Origin: Limiplasma sp958448555
GTDB taxonomy: Bacteria > Bacillota > Clostridia > Christensenellales > Aristaeellaceae
DNA: 64,000 nucleotides
Direction: 5' to 3'
NCBI GenBank assembly: GCA_958448555.1
Contig: CAUDEL010000004.1
Location: 1-64,000 of the forward strand
Shown: positions 49,391 through 57,677 of the stretch, one piece after another
Position numbering within the stretch: position 1 is the stretch's first letter
How the letters are laid out: each line of letters begins with the position of its first letter
Notes under the pieces: model-generated
Told to the model about the DNA's origin: nothing
Database searches by the model: none
What the model saw: the letters and a program-made list of their open reading frames with translations, nothing else
Position numbers and translations under genes: made by a program

Positions 49391-50550
49391 GCGAGAAACT
49401 GAACCGGCCGCGCGTTCCCAGGCGCTTCTACGTGATGACGCTGATGATCTTCGTGCCCGTTTTTTATTGCCTTCTGGCCATCCGCGCCCACTGGTACGGC
49501 TGGGCGATTGCGGTGGCGGCCTTCGTGGGCCTGACCGCCATCCGCCGAAGCCGCTTCTGGCGCGGATGGCATGCGCCCGTGTGCTTCACGCTGGCCTTTT
49601 TGTCGGCCTATGCGGGGCTTTCGCTCAGCCGCCCGCGCTGGGACGTGTCCCTTCCCGGGCAGATCGGCGGGGGCACGGTGTGGCTGTTTACGCACCTGAC
49701 CGCGGATGAACAGGCCGCGGGCGTTTTGGATATGACGGTCTGGCATGTGCCGGAGGGGTATTCGCTGGAGACTGTGCAGCTCCCCCTGAGCGCCATGGAG
49801 GTCCTCTCCCCGCTGGAAGGGCAAAATGACTGGGCTGTTTTGCAGCTCCACGGCGGCGCGTTCGTGGGCGGGCTCAACGATCTGTACCGCCTGATGGCGG
49901 TCAAGTACAGCGGCCTGACGGACGGGGGACGGGTCTATACGCTCGACTACCGCCTCTGGCCCGCGTACGCCTATCCCTCGCAGCAGAACGACGCCATGGA
50001 TGCCTGGACGTACCTGACCGGGACGGCGGGCTACGCGGCCGATCACATCTTTGTGGTGGGCGACAGCGCGGGCGGCAACCTGGCGCTTTCTCTCGTGCTT
50101 CGCCTGCGGGACGAGGGAGAGGCGCTGCCCGCCGGCATCGTCGCCATGTCGCCGTGGGCGGACCTGAGCAACTCCGGGCCGTCGCACCTGGAAAACGCGA
50201 CGATCGACCCCAGCTTCGGGCTGGAGAAAGGCCAGTGGGACGGCGTGACGCCCGTGGGGGTGGATACGACCTATCCCGACGGGCTCAACGCCCAGACGCC
50301 GTATCTCTCGCCCAGCTTCGGCGACTATGCGGGCTTTCCGCCCATGCTGCTGCAGGCGGGCGAGCTGGAGGTCCTGCTCAGCGACAGCCAGATGGTCTAC
50401 GACAACGCCGTCTCCCACGGCGTGGACTGCACGTTTACGGTTTATCCGGGAATGTTCCACGTCTTTCAGGGATCGCTGGACCTGCTGCCCGAGAGCCGCG
50501 AGGCCTGGGAGGAAATCGGAGACTTCATGGCGCGGGTGATGGGGCGGTAG
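49387..50550 (+). CDS. Membrane-anchored alpha/beta hydrolase (hormone-sensitive-lipase type)
   Basis: A 387-aa protein with two or three N-terminal TM segments (about 14-80) and an extracytoplasmic alpha/beta-hydrolase domain. The oxyanion motif is LHGGAF, the nucleophile elbow GDSAGGN, the acid lies in AGELEVLLSD and the histidine in GMFHVFQG: a complete triad. It probably acts on esters outside the cell; carbohydrate or lipid esterase activity cannot be told apart. The start is the ATG at 49387 with AAGGAGG upstream. Confidence 0.87.
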   Translation: MSEKLNRPRVPRRFYVMTLMIFVPVFYCLLAIRAHWYGWAIAVAAFVGLTAIRRSRFWRGWHAPVCFTLAFLSAYAGLSLSRPRWDVSLPGQIGGGTVWLFTHLTADEQAAGVLDMTVWHVPEGYSLETVQLPLSAMEVLSPLEGQNDWAVLQLHGGAFVGGLNDLYRLMAVKYSGLTDGGRVYTLDYRLWPAYAYPSQQNDAMDAWTYLTGTAGYAADHIFVVGDSAGGNLALSLVLRLRDEGEALPAGIVAMSPWADLSNSGPSHLENATIDPSFGLEKGQWDGVTPVGVDTTYPDGLNAQTPYLSPSFGDYAGFPPMLLQAGELEVLLSDSQMVYDNAVSHGVDCTFTVYPGMFHVFQGSLDLLPESREAWEEIGDFMARVMGR

Positions 50551-50630
50551 CGGAGGAAAATCGCGGATTGTTTAAGGCTGTGCCGCCGGTTTGCGGAGCC
50601 AATGAGGAAAACGCGTGCGCGAAAGCGAGG

Positions 50631-50668
50631 AAAAGCCATGGAAAACGGCGCTGTTTTCCATGGTTTTT
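50631..50668 (+). terminator. Terminator of the GNAT/YgjP-like/hydrolase operon
   Basis: An 11-bp perfect stem (CCATGGAAAAC with GTTTTCCATGG, loop GGCGCT), extended by A-T pairs, followed by five T. Confidence 0.9.
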
Positions 50669-50686
50669 CCATAAAGGGTTCACGGG

Positions 50687-50726
50687 CTTTCCACAGCAGG
50701 AGGAAAAGCTGTGGGAAAGTTTTTTT
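50687..50726 (+). terminator. Second, tandem terminator
   Basis: CTTTCCACAGC (50687-50697) pairs with GCTGTGGGAAAG (50708-50719; one bulge) and is followed by seven T. The whole 411-bp gap from 50551 to 50962 holds these two terminators, some ATGGAAAA repeats, then the nrdD promoter; no gene is visible. Confidence 0.8.
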
Positions 50727-50835
50727 GGGCATGGAAAACCATGTGGAAAATGTTACAAAACCATGTATTTTCGCGGAATACCGCGCTTTTCGACAACGAA
50801 AAACGGCTCAAAATTACCAGATATTACATTCTAAA

Positions 50836-50851
50836 AATCAATATTTAGTGT
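50836..50851. promoter_or_regulatory. NrdR box 1
   Basis: AAATCAATATTTAGTGT region, matching 13 of 16 positions of the NrdR palindrome as I recall it (ACACWATATATWGTGT). It abuts the -35 box of nrdD. Confidence 0.75.
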
Positions 50852-50879
50852 TGACTTTGTGATTTGAGCACAATATAAT
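50851..50879 (+). promoter_or_regulatory. Promoter of nrdD
   Basis: TTGACT (50851-50856), 17-base spacer, TATAAT (50874-50879). It lies between and over the two NrdR boxes, so NrdR binding should block it. Confidence 0.9.
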
Positions 50880-50883
50880 GGTG
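50868..50883. promoter_or_regulatory. NrdR box 2
   Basis: GCACAATATAATGGTG region, 11 of 16 matches to the palindrome, with a perfect left half. It covers the -10 box. The starts of boxes 1 and 2 are 32 bp apart (three helical turns), the normal arrangement for NrdR. Confidence 0.72.
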
Positions 50884-50962
50884 GTGCTCGCTCAAAAGAT
50901 CCCAGTTTCGGGGAGAAAAGCGGCCCCCACATGGTGTAACAATTTATGGAGGCATCAGGGAT

Positions 50963-53290
50963 ATGATTACATCCATCAAAAAGCGCGACGGGCGCATTGT
51001 TCCCTTCGATCAGGAGAAAATCGAACAGGCGATCGAAAAGAGCTTTATGGCCAGCGGCAGCCAGAAGTCGCAGGAAACGGCGCAGGAGCTGGCGCAGGCC
51101 GTTGTGCGGGAGATTGAGCGGGACGAGAATCTGCCCGCGGTGCCTTCGGTGGAACAGGTGCAGGACGTGGTGGAGCGCGTGCTCATCGAGCGCGGCTTCG
51201 TGCGCTCGGCCAAGAGCTACATCCTCTACCGCGCGGAGCGCAGCCGCGTGCGCGAGATGAACACCCGACTGATGAAGATCTTCGAGGACATCGCCTACAA
51301 GGATGCCATCGATTCGGACATCAAGCGCGAGAACGCCAACATCAACGGCGATACCGCCATGGGCAGCATGCTCAAGTTTGGCTCGGAAGGCTCCAAGCAG
51401 TTCTATGAGATGTATGTGCTCAACCCCCGGCATGCGCAGGCGCACCGGGACGGCGACATCCATATCCATGACCTGGATTTCTACACCCTGACGACCACCT
51501 GCTGCCAGATTGACCTTCTGGAGCTGTTCCATGGCGGCTTCTCCACGGGCCATGGCGTGCTTCGCGAGCCCAACGACATCTACAGCTATTCGGCGCTGGC
51601 CTGCATCGCCATCCAGGCCAACCAGAATGACCAGCACGGCGGGCAGAGCGTGGTCAACTTCGACTACGGCATGGCGCCGGGCGTCAAAAAGACCTATTTC
51701 AAGCGCTTCCGTGACAACCTGGCCCGCGCGATGGAGCTGCTGGGGCATGTGGAAAACGCGGCGGACGAGGCGGCGCGCATGCTGGAGGAGCTGGAGAAGG
51801 AGACGGGCAAAAAGCCCGGCCTGGCGGCTGACCCCGAGTATGACAAGGCCCTGGGAGAGAAGCTCGCCGCCGTGATGCCCGCCTCCGACGAGGAGGAGCG
51901 CACCCGGATTCTGGACTTCGTGCGCGAGCATGCTGAGCAGGAGACGGACAAGGCCACCTACCAGGCCATGGAGGCGCTCATCCACAACCTCAACACCATG
52001 AACAGCCGCGCGGGCGCGCAGGTGCCCTTCTCCTCCATCAACTACGGCATGGATACCTCGCCCGAGGGCCGCATGGTCATGCGCAACGTCCTTCTGGCCA
52101 CCGAGGCGGGCCTTGGCAACGGCGAGACGCCCATCTTCCCCATCCAGATCTTCCGCGTCAAGGAAGGCGTGAGCTTCAACCCCGGCGACCCCAACTACGA
52201 CCTCTACCGCCTGGCCATCCGCACCAGCGCCAAGCGCCTGTTCCCCAACTTCAGCTTCCTGGACGCGCCCTTCAACAAGCAGTATTACAAGGAGGGCCAC
52301 CCCGAGACCGAGATCGCCTACATGGGCTGCCGCACCCGCGTCATCGGCAACGTCTATGACCCCACCCGCCAGATCTGCCCCCGCCGCGGCAACCTCTCCT
52401 TCACCTCCATCAACCTGCCCCGCATCGCCATCAAGGCCAAGGGCGACGTGCAGTGGTTCTTCGAGGAGCTGGAGCGCACGCTGGACCTGGTGCACGAGCA
52501 GCTTCTGGAGCGCTTTGAGATCATCGCCAACAAGAAGGTCTACAACTATCCCTTCCTCATGGGCGAGGGCGTGTGGCTGGATTCGGAGAAGCTGGACTGG
52601 AACGACAGCGTGCGCGAGGTGCTCAAGCACGGCACCCTCTCCATCGGCTTCATCGGCCTGGCCGAGTGCCTCAAGGCCCTGCGCGGCACGCACCATGGCG
52701 AGGACCCCAACAGCCAGAACCTGGGCCTGGAGATCGTGGGCTTCATCCGCAAGTACTGCGACGACCTCAGCCAGAAGGAAAAGCTCAACTACACCTGCCT
52801 GGCCACGCCCGCCGAGGGCCTCAGCGGCCGCTTTGTGCGCATCGACCGGGAGAAGTTCGGCGTCATCCCCGGCATCACGGACCGCGAGTATTATACCAAC
52901 TCCTTCCATGTGCCGGTCTACTTCCCCATCAACGCCTTTGAGAAGCTGGCCATCGAGGCGCCCTATCACGCGCTGACCAACGCCGGCCACATCAGCTATA
53001 TCGAGATGGACGGCGACCCGACCAAGAACCTGGACGCCTTTGAGAAGGTGGTCCGCTACATGCACGACGTGGGCATCGGCTACGGCAGCATCAACCACCC
53101 CGTGGACCGCGACCCGGACTGTGGCTACAACGGCATCATCGGCGACACCTGCCCCAAGTGCGGACGCAGCGAAAACGGACATGCCTTTGAGCGCATCCGC
53201 CGCATCACGGGCTATCTGGTGGGCACGCTGGACCGCTTCAACAACGGCAAGCGCGCCGAGGAGCGCGACCGCGTCAAGCACAGCGTCTAA
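50963..53290 (+). CDS. nrdD: Anaerobic ribonucleoside-triphosphate reductase
   Basis: A 775-aa class III ribonucleotide reductase. Residues 1-92 form the ATP-cone (KRDGRIVPFDQEKIEQAI). The catalytic barrel includes QGGQ-like and NQNDQHGGQSVVNFDYG (about 214-230). The C-terminal zinc site is CGYNGIIGDTCPKCGR, and the glycyl-radical region is RRITGYLVGTLDRFNNGK (about 751-768) with the radical on the glycine of RITGY. It needs the radical-SAM activase NrdG, which is not next to it as it usually is. GGAGG precedes the ATG at 50963. Confidence 0.97.
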   Translation: MITSIKKRDGRIVPFDQEKIEQAIEKSFMASGSQKSQETAQELAQAVVREIERDENLPAVPSVEQVQDVVERVLIERGFVRSAKSYILYRAERSRVREMNTRLMKIFEDIAYKDAIDSDIKRENANINGDTAMGSMLKFGSEGSKQFYEMYVLNPRHAQAHRDGDIHIHDLDFYTLTTTCCQIDLLELFHGGFSTGHGVLREPNDIYSYSALACIAIQANQNDQHGGQSVVNFDYGMAPGVKKTYFKRFRDNLARAMELLGHVENAADEAARMLEELEKETGKKPGLAADPEYDKALGEKLAAVMPASDEEERTRILDFVREHAEQETDKATYQAMEALIHNLNTMNSRAGAQVPFSSINYGMDTSPEGRMVMRNVLLATEAGLGNGETPIFPIQIFRVKEGVSFNPGDPNYDLYRLAIRTSAKRLFPNFSFLDAPFNKQYYKEGHPETEIAYMGCRTRVIGNVYDPTRQICPRRGNLSFTSINLPRIAIKAKGDVQWFFEELERTLDLVHEQLLERFEIIANKKVYNYPFLMGEGVWLDSEKLDWNDSVREVLKHGTLSIGFIGLAECLKALRGTHHGEDPNSQNLGLEIVGFIRKYCDDLSQKEKLNYTCLATPAEGLSGRFVRIDREKFGVIPGITDREYYTNSFHVPVYFPINAFEKLAIEAPYHALTNAGHISYIEMDGDPTKNLDAFEKVVRYMHDVGIGYGSINHPVDRDPDCGYNGIIGDTCPKCGRSENGHAFERIRRITGYLVGTLDRFNNGKRAEERDRVKHSV

Positions 53291-53316
53291 AAAAGCCGCA
53301 AACTTTACCACGTTGA

Positions 53317-53373
53317 AAAACGCCTCTTTCTGCAAACACTTCCCTGCGAAGCAACATCAGAAAGAGGCGTTTT
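53317..53373 (+). terminator. Long hairpin between nrdD and spoIVB
   Basis: A perfect 16-bp stem (AAAACGCCTCTTTCTG at 53317-53332 with CAGAAAGAGGCGTTTT at 53358-53373, loop of 25 bases). It ends one base before the spoIVB start codon, and its 3' arm contains AAAGAGG, the only ribosome binding site of spoIVB. Confidence 0.8.
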
Positions 53374-53374
53374 C

Positions 53375-54568
53375 ATGCGAAAACCACCCACCCGGCTCAA
53401 AAAGACCCTCGGCTGGCTGCTGTCGGCATTTCTGCTCGTGGTCTATTTCTCGCCCCAGGCGCAGCTTTTGCGCACCCTCCCGGACAGGCTCAGCGTGGCC
53501 GTGGGCCAGCGGGCCGTGCTTGACGCCCCCTTTCCGCTGACCGTCCAGGCGCAGGAGGATGTGTCCGCCGGCGCCTCGATGGACGAGACGCTGCCGGAGG
53601 AGGCCGGAAAGAGCACCGCCACCATCAGCTTTCTGGGCCTCCTGCCCCTGCGCGAGGTGGAGATCGACATCAGCGACGATCTGCGCCTCTATCCAGGCGG
53701 TCAGGCCGTGGGCGTGGCGCTGCACACCCAGGGCGTGCTGGTGGTGGGCACCAGCGACCTCAGCGATGCCTACAGCCCGGCGCGGCTGGCGGGCGTGAAG
53801 GCGGGCGACCTCATCACCCAAGCGGGAGGGCAGACGCTGGAGAGCGCCGAGCAGCTCACCGCGCTGGTGGCTTCCATGGGCGAGGCGCCGCTTCCCCTGA
53901 CCATTCGCCGGGGCGAGAGCATCCTTGAACTGACCCTCACGCCCAAGCGCGACGGCGAGAGCGGCGACTACCGCATCGGCGCGTGGGTGCGCGACAGCAC
54001 CGCGGGCGTGGGTACCCTGTCGTTTTACGGCGCGCTGGAGGAGGGCGGGGCGCTGCGCTTTGGCGCGCTGGGCCACGCCATCACCGACAGCGATACCCAA
54101 CAGGTGCTCACCGTGGGCAGGGGGCAGATCATGCAGGCCGACGTGGTGGACGTGCGAAAGGGCGAGGCGGGCTTTCCGGGCGAGCTCAAGGGCAGCTTTC
54201 TGAGGGAGAACCGGGTGCTGGGCGATATTTTCGTAAACAATCAGTATGGGATTTACGGCGAACTGGACGCCTTGCCCGAGCATCCGCTCTATCCCGAGGG
54301 ACTGCCTATCGGCCGCCGCGACGCGGTGCACACGGGGCCGGCGACCATCCTTTCGACCGTGGGAACCGGCGGGATGCGCGAATATGATGTGGAAATCGTC
54401 GAGGTCGCGCGCCAGTCCGAACCGGCCCAGCGCAGCATGGTGCTTCGCGTGACCGACCCGGAGCTCCTGGAGCGCACCGGCGGCATCGTGCAGGGCATGA
54501 GCGGAAGCCCGATCATCCAGGACGGCCGCCTCATTGGAGCCGTGACGCATGTGTGTGTCCGTTCATGA
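53375..54568 (+). CDS. spoIVB: SpoIVB-type serine peptidase (S55), C terminus altered
   Basis: A 397-aa protein with one N-terminal TM segment (about 11-30), a PDZ domain (about 110-195; GVKAGDLITQAGGQ) and the S55 peptidase domain with GHAITD (catalytic His), VTDPEL (Asp) and GMSGSPIIQDG (Ser). In spore formers it is secreted from the forespore and triggers sigma-K processing. The usual C-terminal tail after AVTHV (V-NDP-x2-GYGIFIENML) is replaced by CVRS and a stop. A one-base shift in the (GT)4 run at 54551-54558 opens a frame with VHDPHSG, so the end looks frameshifted. The catalytic residues are intact. spo0A, its normal neighbour, is absent. Confidence 0.9.
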   Translation: MRKPPTRLKKTLGWLLSAFLLVVYFSPQAQLLRTLPDRLSVAVGQRAVLDAPFPLTVQAQEDVSAGASMDETLPEEAGKSTATISFLGLLPLREVEIDISDDLRLYPGGQAVGVALHTQGVLVVGTSDLSDAYSPARLAGVKAGDLITQAGGQTLESAEQLTALVASMGEAPLPLTIRRGESILELTLTPKRDGESGDYRIGAWVRDSTAGVGTLSFYGALEEGGALRFGALGHAITDSDTQQVLTVGRGQIMQADVVDVRKGEAGFPGELKGSFLRENRVLGDIFVNNQYGIYGELDALPEHPLYPEGLPIGRRDAVHTGPATILSTVGTGGMREYDVEIVEVARQSEPAQRSMVLRVTDPELLERTGGIVQGMSGSPIIQDGRLIGAVTHVCVRS

Positions 54569-54862
54569 TCCCCACAGCGGATGTTCGACAAACAAAAAAC
54601 CGTTATTCTCCAATTGTTCCTTTTCTGTTCACACCGCCGCCATAATCATTTGGTATCCTTACATCGTCGATAAAGACGAAATGCGCTGCGGAAGCGGTGC
54701 GAAGGGAAGCTCTTGCGCAAGAGATACGGCTCCTTTTCCGGGTGGATCCGGCTGTGCGGCGGCCATTTTGGCGGGCGGGTATATGCCCCGGGCCGTGCAT
54801 GGCGTTCCCTCCGCTTTCGGGCGCGCCAAAAAACTCCGCGGCCTTCCGCGTTTGCATACATT

Positions 54863-55093
54863 GGTCCGCCGCCCTTTGGGGCGGCGGACCTCAGCTTGTC
54901 GAAAAAGTCCGCCCACGGCGGCCTTTTCCGCCAAATGCTTAAGAAATGTTTGCGCCCAGGGGCGCAAACTCCCCGCCCGCCCGGCAAAGCCGGGCGATAC
55001 GAATCCACTTTGGAGGGCCTGCGGGCCCTCCAAACCTCCCGAAAAGTGTTTGTCAGCGGTCTGGGGTCCGCCGCCCTTTGGGGCGGCGGACCT
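54863..55093. repeat. Composite palindromic intergenic repeat, copy B
   Basis: Two identical 29-bp hairpins (54863-54891 and 55065-55093; GGTCCGCCGCCC-TTTG-GGGCGGCGGACC, then T) flank a 173-bp core. The part 54975-55063 is the reverse complement of the two blocks of copy A near recA, here directly joined. Other palindromes inside: TTTGCGCCC/GGGCGCAAA (54950-54967) and GCCCGGC/GCCGGGC. The full 620 bp from 54569 to 55189 hold no gene that I can support. Confidence 0.8.
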
Positions 55094-55121
55094 ATTTTCC
55101 CGTGGCGTGTCCAAACCAGCC

Positions 55122-55151
55122 TTGACAATCCGCCGCCCGTCGTACTACAAT
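55122..55151 (+). promoter_or_regulatory. Promoter of the gntR gene
   Basis: TTGACA (55122-55127), 18-base spacer, TACAAT (55146-55151). Downstream the leader carries short repeats (GAAATACAA at about 55159 and GAAAGTACAA at about 55168) that could be regulator half-sites. Confidence 0.75.
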
Positions 55152-55189
55152 GAAAAAGAAATACAAAGAAAGTACAAGGAGGCGGCCGG

Positions 55190-55888
55190 ATGGTACCGAT
55201 GAGCCTGGCCCCGTCGATGGAGAGCAAACCCATCCGGGAGGTGGCCTATGAGACGCTCAAGAACGCGATCGTGACCGGGGAGATCCCCGCGGGGTCGCGC
55301 ATCGTGGAAACGGAATATGCCGAGCGCATGCACATCAGCCGCACGCCGCTTCGCGAGGCGCTTCGCAAGCTGGAGCGGGACGGGCTGGTGGAATACGTGG
55401 TCAGGCGGGGCGTGGTGGTGCGCGCCTTCACCATCGCGGACGTGGAGGAGATCTACACCATCCGAAACGCCCTGGAGATGCTCACGCTTCCCGCGATCAT
55501 CCAAAACGCCACGGCTGAGGATATTCGCTCGCTGCGGGAGCTGCTGGACGAGATGGACGCCTTTGACGAAGCGGGGGACATCGAGGCGCTCTCGCCCCGC
55601 GCGCGCGCCTTCCATACGCGGCTGACGCGTCTTTCCAAAATGAACCGAATCCTGCGTGTCATCGAGGGGCAGGATCAATATATCACGCGGTTTTCCGCCC
55701 TTTCCATCGCCCGGGAGACGCGCCGGCACGCGGCGCACCGCGAGCATCACCAACTGGTGGACTACGTGGAGCAGAAGGATCTGGAATCCTTTGAGAAGCT
55801 CATGCGCAAGCATATTGAGCGCAGCAAGGAAACCTGCCTGCTGGCGCTGGAGGAGAGCAAGCTCAAGCGCAACGAGGCGGCGAAGTAG
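55190..55888 (+). CDS. GntR-family transcriptional regulator (FadR/FCD subfamily)
   Basis: A 232-aa repressor. The winged helix-turn-helix is at about 18-78 (IREVAYETLKNAIV, HISRTPLREALRKLERDGLV). The C-terminal FCD domain is all helical with the metal-ligand pattern (FHTRLTRLS, EHHQLVDYV, HIERSKETC). The start is the ATG at 55190, AAGGAGG eight bases upstream. The effector is probably a small organic acid, as for most FCD members. It ends 32 bp before the M3 peptidase gene, so it may be cotranscribed with it. Confidence 0.9.
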   Translation: MVPMSLAPSMESKPIREVAYETLKNAIVTGEIPAGSRIVETEYAERMHISRTPLREALRKLERDGLVEYVVRRGVVVRAFTIADVEEIYTIRNALEMLTLPAIIQNATAEDIRSLRELLDEMDAFDEAGDIEALSPRARAFHTRLTRLSKMNRILRVIEGQDQYITRFSALSIARETRRHAAHREHHQLVDYVEQKDLESFEKLMRKHIERSKETCLLALEESKLKRNEAAK

Positions 55889-55919
55889 AAGCTGTTTTGG
55901 CAGAAAGAAGGCATACCCC

Positions 55920-57677
55920 GTGAACGACGGCACCTGGGATCTGAGCGTATTTTATCAAGGCTTTGACGATTCGGACCTGCGCGGCGATATCGAGGCGATC
56001 CGCTCTGCGGCGGAGGGCATGGAGGCTTTGCTTTCGCAGGACCGCCAGGAGGCGGACCGGCTGGAGGCGATGGTCGCCTGCCTGGAGGACATGACCAACC
56101 GTCTGAGCCGCGCGTTCGGCTACGCGGAGCTGACGCTGGCGGCCGATACGGAAAACGAAGGGGCGCTTCGCCTGATGGACGAGCTTAGCGCCCTGATGGT
56201 CGAGGTGCAGCTCTGCCAGAGCCGCTGCGTGCGCCACGTGGGCGGCGTGAGCGGCCTGGATCAGATGATCGAAGGCCGAGAGACGCTACGGCAGAACGGC
56301 TTCATTCTGCGGGAGATGGCCCGGCAGTCGGCGCACATGCTGCCTGCCGATATGGAAAAATGGATGCTTCGCATGTCGCTGGATGGCGGGGACGCCTTTT
56401 CCAAGCTGCGCGACCGGCTCATCGGTACGCATACGGTGGACCTGGACGGCAAGACCCAGCCCCTGCCCGCGGTGCGCGGCATGGCCTACGACCCGGACCC
56501 CGCCGTGCGCAGGGCCGCCTATGAGGCGGAGCTGGCCAGCTACCGCAAAATCGAAACGCCCATGGCCTTTTGCTTAAGTTGTATCAAGGGCGAGGCGCTC
56601 ACCCTGTGCGAGGCCAGGGGCTATCCCGACGTGCTCACGCAGCAGCTTGGCGAAAGCCGCATGGACCGCGAGACGCTGGACGCCATGTGGACCGCCATCC
56701 GAGAGGCGCTGCCGGATTTCAGGCGTTACCTGCGCAAAAAGGCGGAACTGCTGGGGCATGCGAATGGCCTGCCCTTCTACGACCTGTTCGCGCCTATGGG
56801 CCGGGATACCCGGCGGTATACGGCGGAGGAGGCGCGGGAGCTGCTGGTGAGCGTCTTTTCCAAGGTGCACCCCGAGATGGGCCGGTTCATCGACCATGCG
56901 TTTGAGGACCGCTGGATCGACCTCTATCCCCGCGAGGGCAAGGAGGGCGGCGCGTTCTGTGCGGGCTTCCATCAGATGAAGATCAGCCGGGTGCTGACCA
57001 ACTTCGTGGGCAGCTTCAGCGACGTGAGCACGCTGGCGCACGAGCTGGGCCATGGCTGGCACAACGTATGCCTGGAGCGCGTCCCCGTAATGATGGCCGA
57101 TCCGCCCATGCCCCTTGCCGAGACGGCTTCCATCTTCAACGAAACGCTGCTCAGCCATGAGGTGCGCAAGACCGCCGACGACGAGACGCGCTTTGCGCTT
57201 CTGGAAAACAGCCTGATGGAAGCCACGCAGGTCATCGTGGACATCTATAGCCGCTTCCTGTTTGAAAGCGCGGTGTTCGAGGCGCGAAAGACCCATATTC
57301 CCACGGCCGCGGAGCTCAACCGCATGATGCTGGACGCCCAGCGCGAGAGCTACGGCGACGGGCTGGACCCCGACGTCATGCATCCCGGCATGTGGATCAA
57401 CAAGAGCCACTACTACAGCGTGGGCCTGCACTTCTATAACTTCCCCTATGCCTTCGGCCACCTCTTCGGCCTGGGCGTGTTCAAAAAATACCTGGAGAAG
57501 GGCGCGGCCTTCATGCCCCAGTACGACGCCCTGCTGGCCTCCTGCGGGAGCGGACTGGTGCGCGACGTGGCGGCGGGCGTGGGCATCGACGTGGCCAGCG
57601 CGGACTACTGGCGCGGCGCGCTGGACGTGTTCCGGGCGGAGCTGGACGAGTTTGAGCGCCTGTGCGAACGGCGATGA
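55920..57677 (+). CDS. M3-family oligoendopeptidase (PepF type)
   Basis: A 585-aa cytosolic zinc peptidase. The active site is HELGH (in STLAHELGHGWHNV, about 372-385) with the downstream glutamate in ETASIFNETLL. The whole length matches the M3B oligoendopeptidase group (FHQMKISRVLTNFVGSFSDV; GLHFYNFPYAFGHLFGLGV). It cuts short peptides, usually for nutrition. The start is a GTG at 55920 preceded by AGAAGG; a longer frame upstream overlaps gntR and is not coding. It overlaps the next gene by 4 bp. Confidence 0.92.
   Translation: MNDGTWDLSVFYQGFDDSDLRGDIEAIRSAAEGMEALLSQDRQEADRLEAMVACLEDMTNRLSRAFGYAELTLAADTENEGALRLMDELSALMVEVQLCQSRCVRHVGGVSGLDQMIEGRETLRQNGFILREMARQSAHMLPADMEKWMLRMSLDGGDAFSKLRDRLIGTHTVDLDGKTQPLPAVRGMAYDPDPAVRRAAYEAELASYRKIETPMAFCLSCIKGEALTLCEARGYPDVLTQQLGESRMDRETLDAMWTAIREALPDFRRYLRKKAELLGHANGLPFYDLFAPMGRDTRRYTAEEARELLVSVFSKVHPEMGRFIDHAFEDRWIDLYPREGKEGGAFCAGFHQMKISRVLTNFVGSFSDVSTLAHELGHGWHNVCLERVPVMMADPPMPLAETASIFNETLLSHEVRKTADDETRFALLENSLMEATQVIVDIYSRFLFESAVFEARKTHIPTAAELNRMMLDAQRESYGDGLDPDVMHPGMWINKSHYYSVGLHFYNFPYAFGHLFGLGVFKKYLEKGAAFMPQYDALLASCGSGLVRDVAAGVGIDVASADYWRGALDVFRAELDEFERLCERR

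Noticed and set aside
50600..50780. Possible replication origin with DnaA-like boxes (TTTCCACAG, TGTGGAAAA)
   Set aside because: The similar words belong to the two tandem terminators and ATGGAAAA repeats; there is no cluster of TTATCCACA boxes and no dnaA or dnaN.
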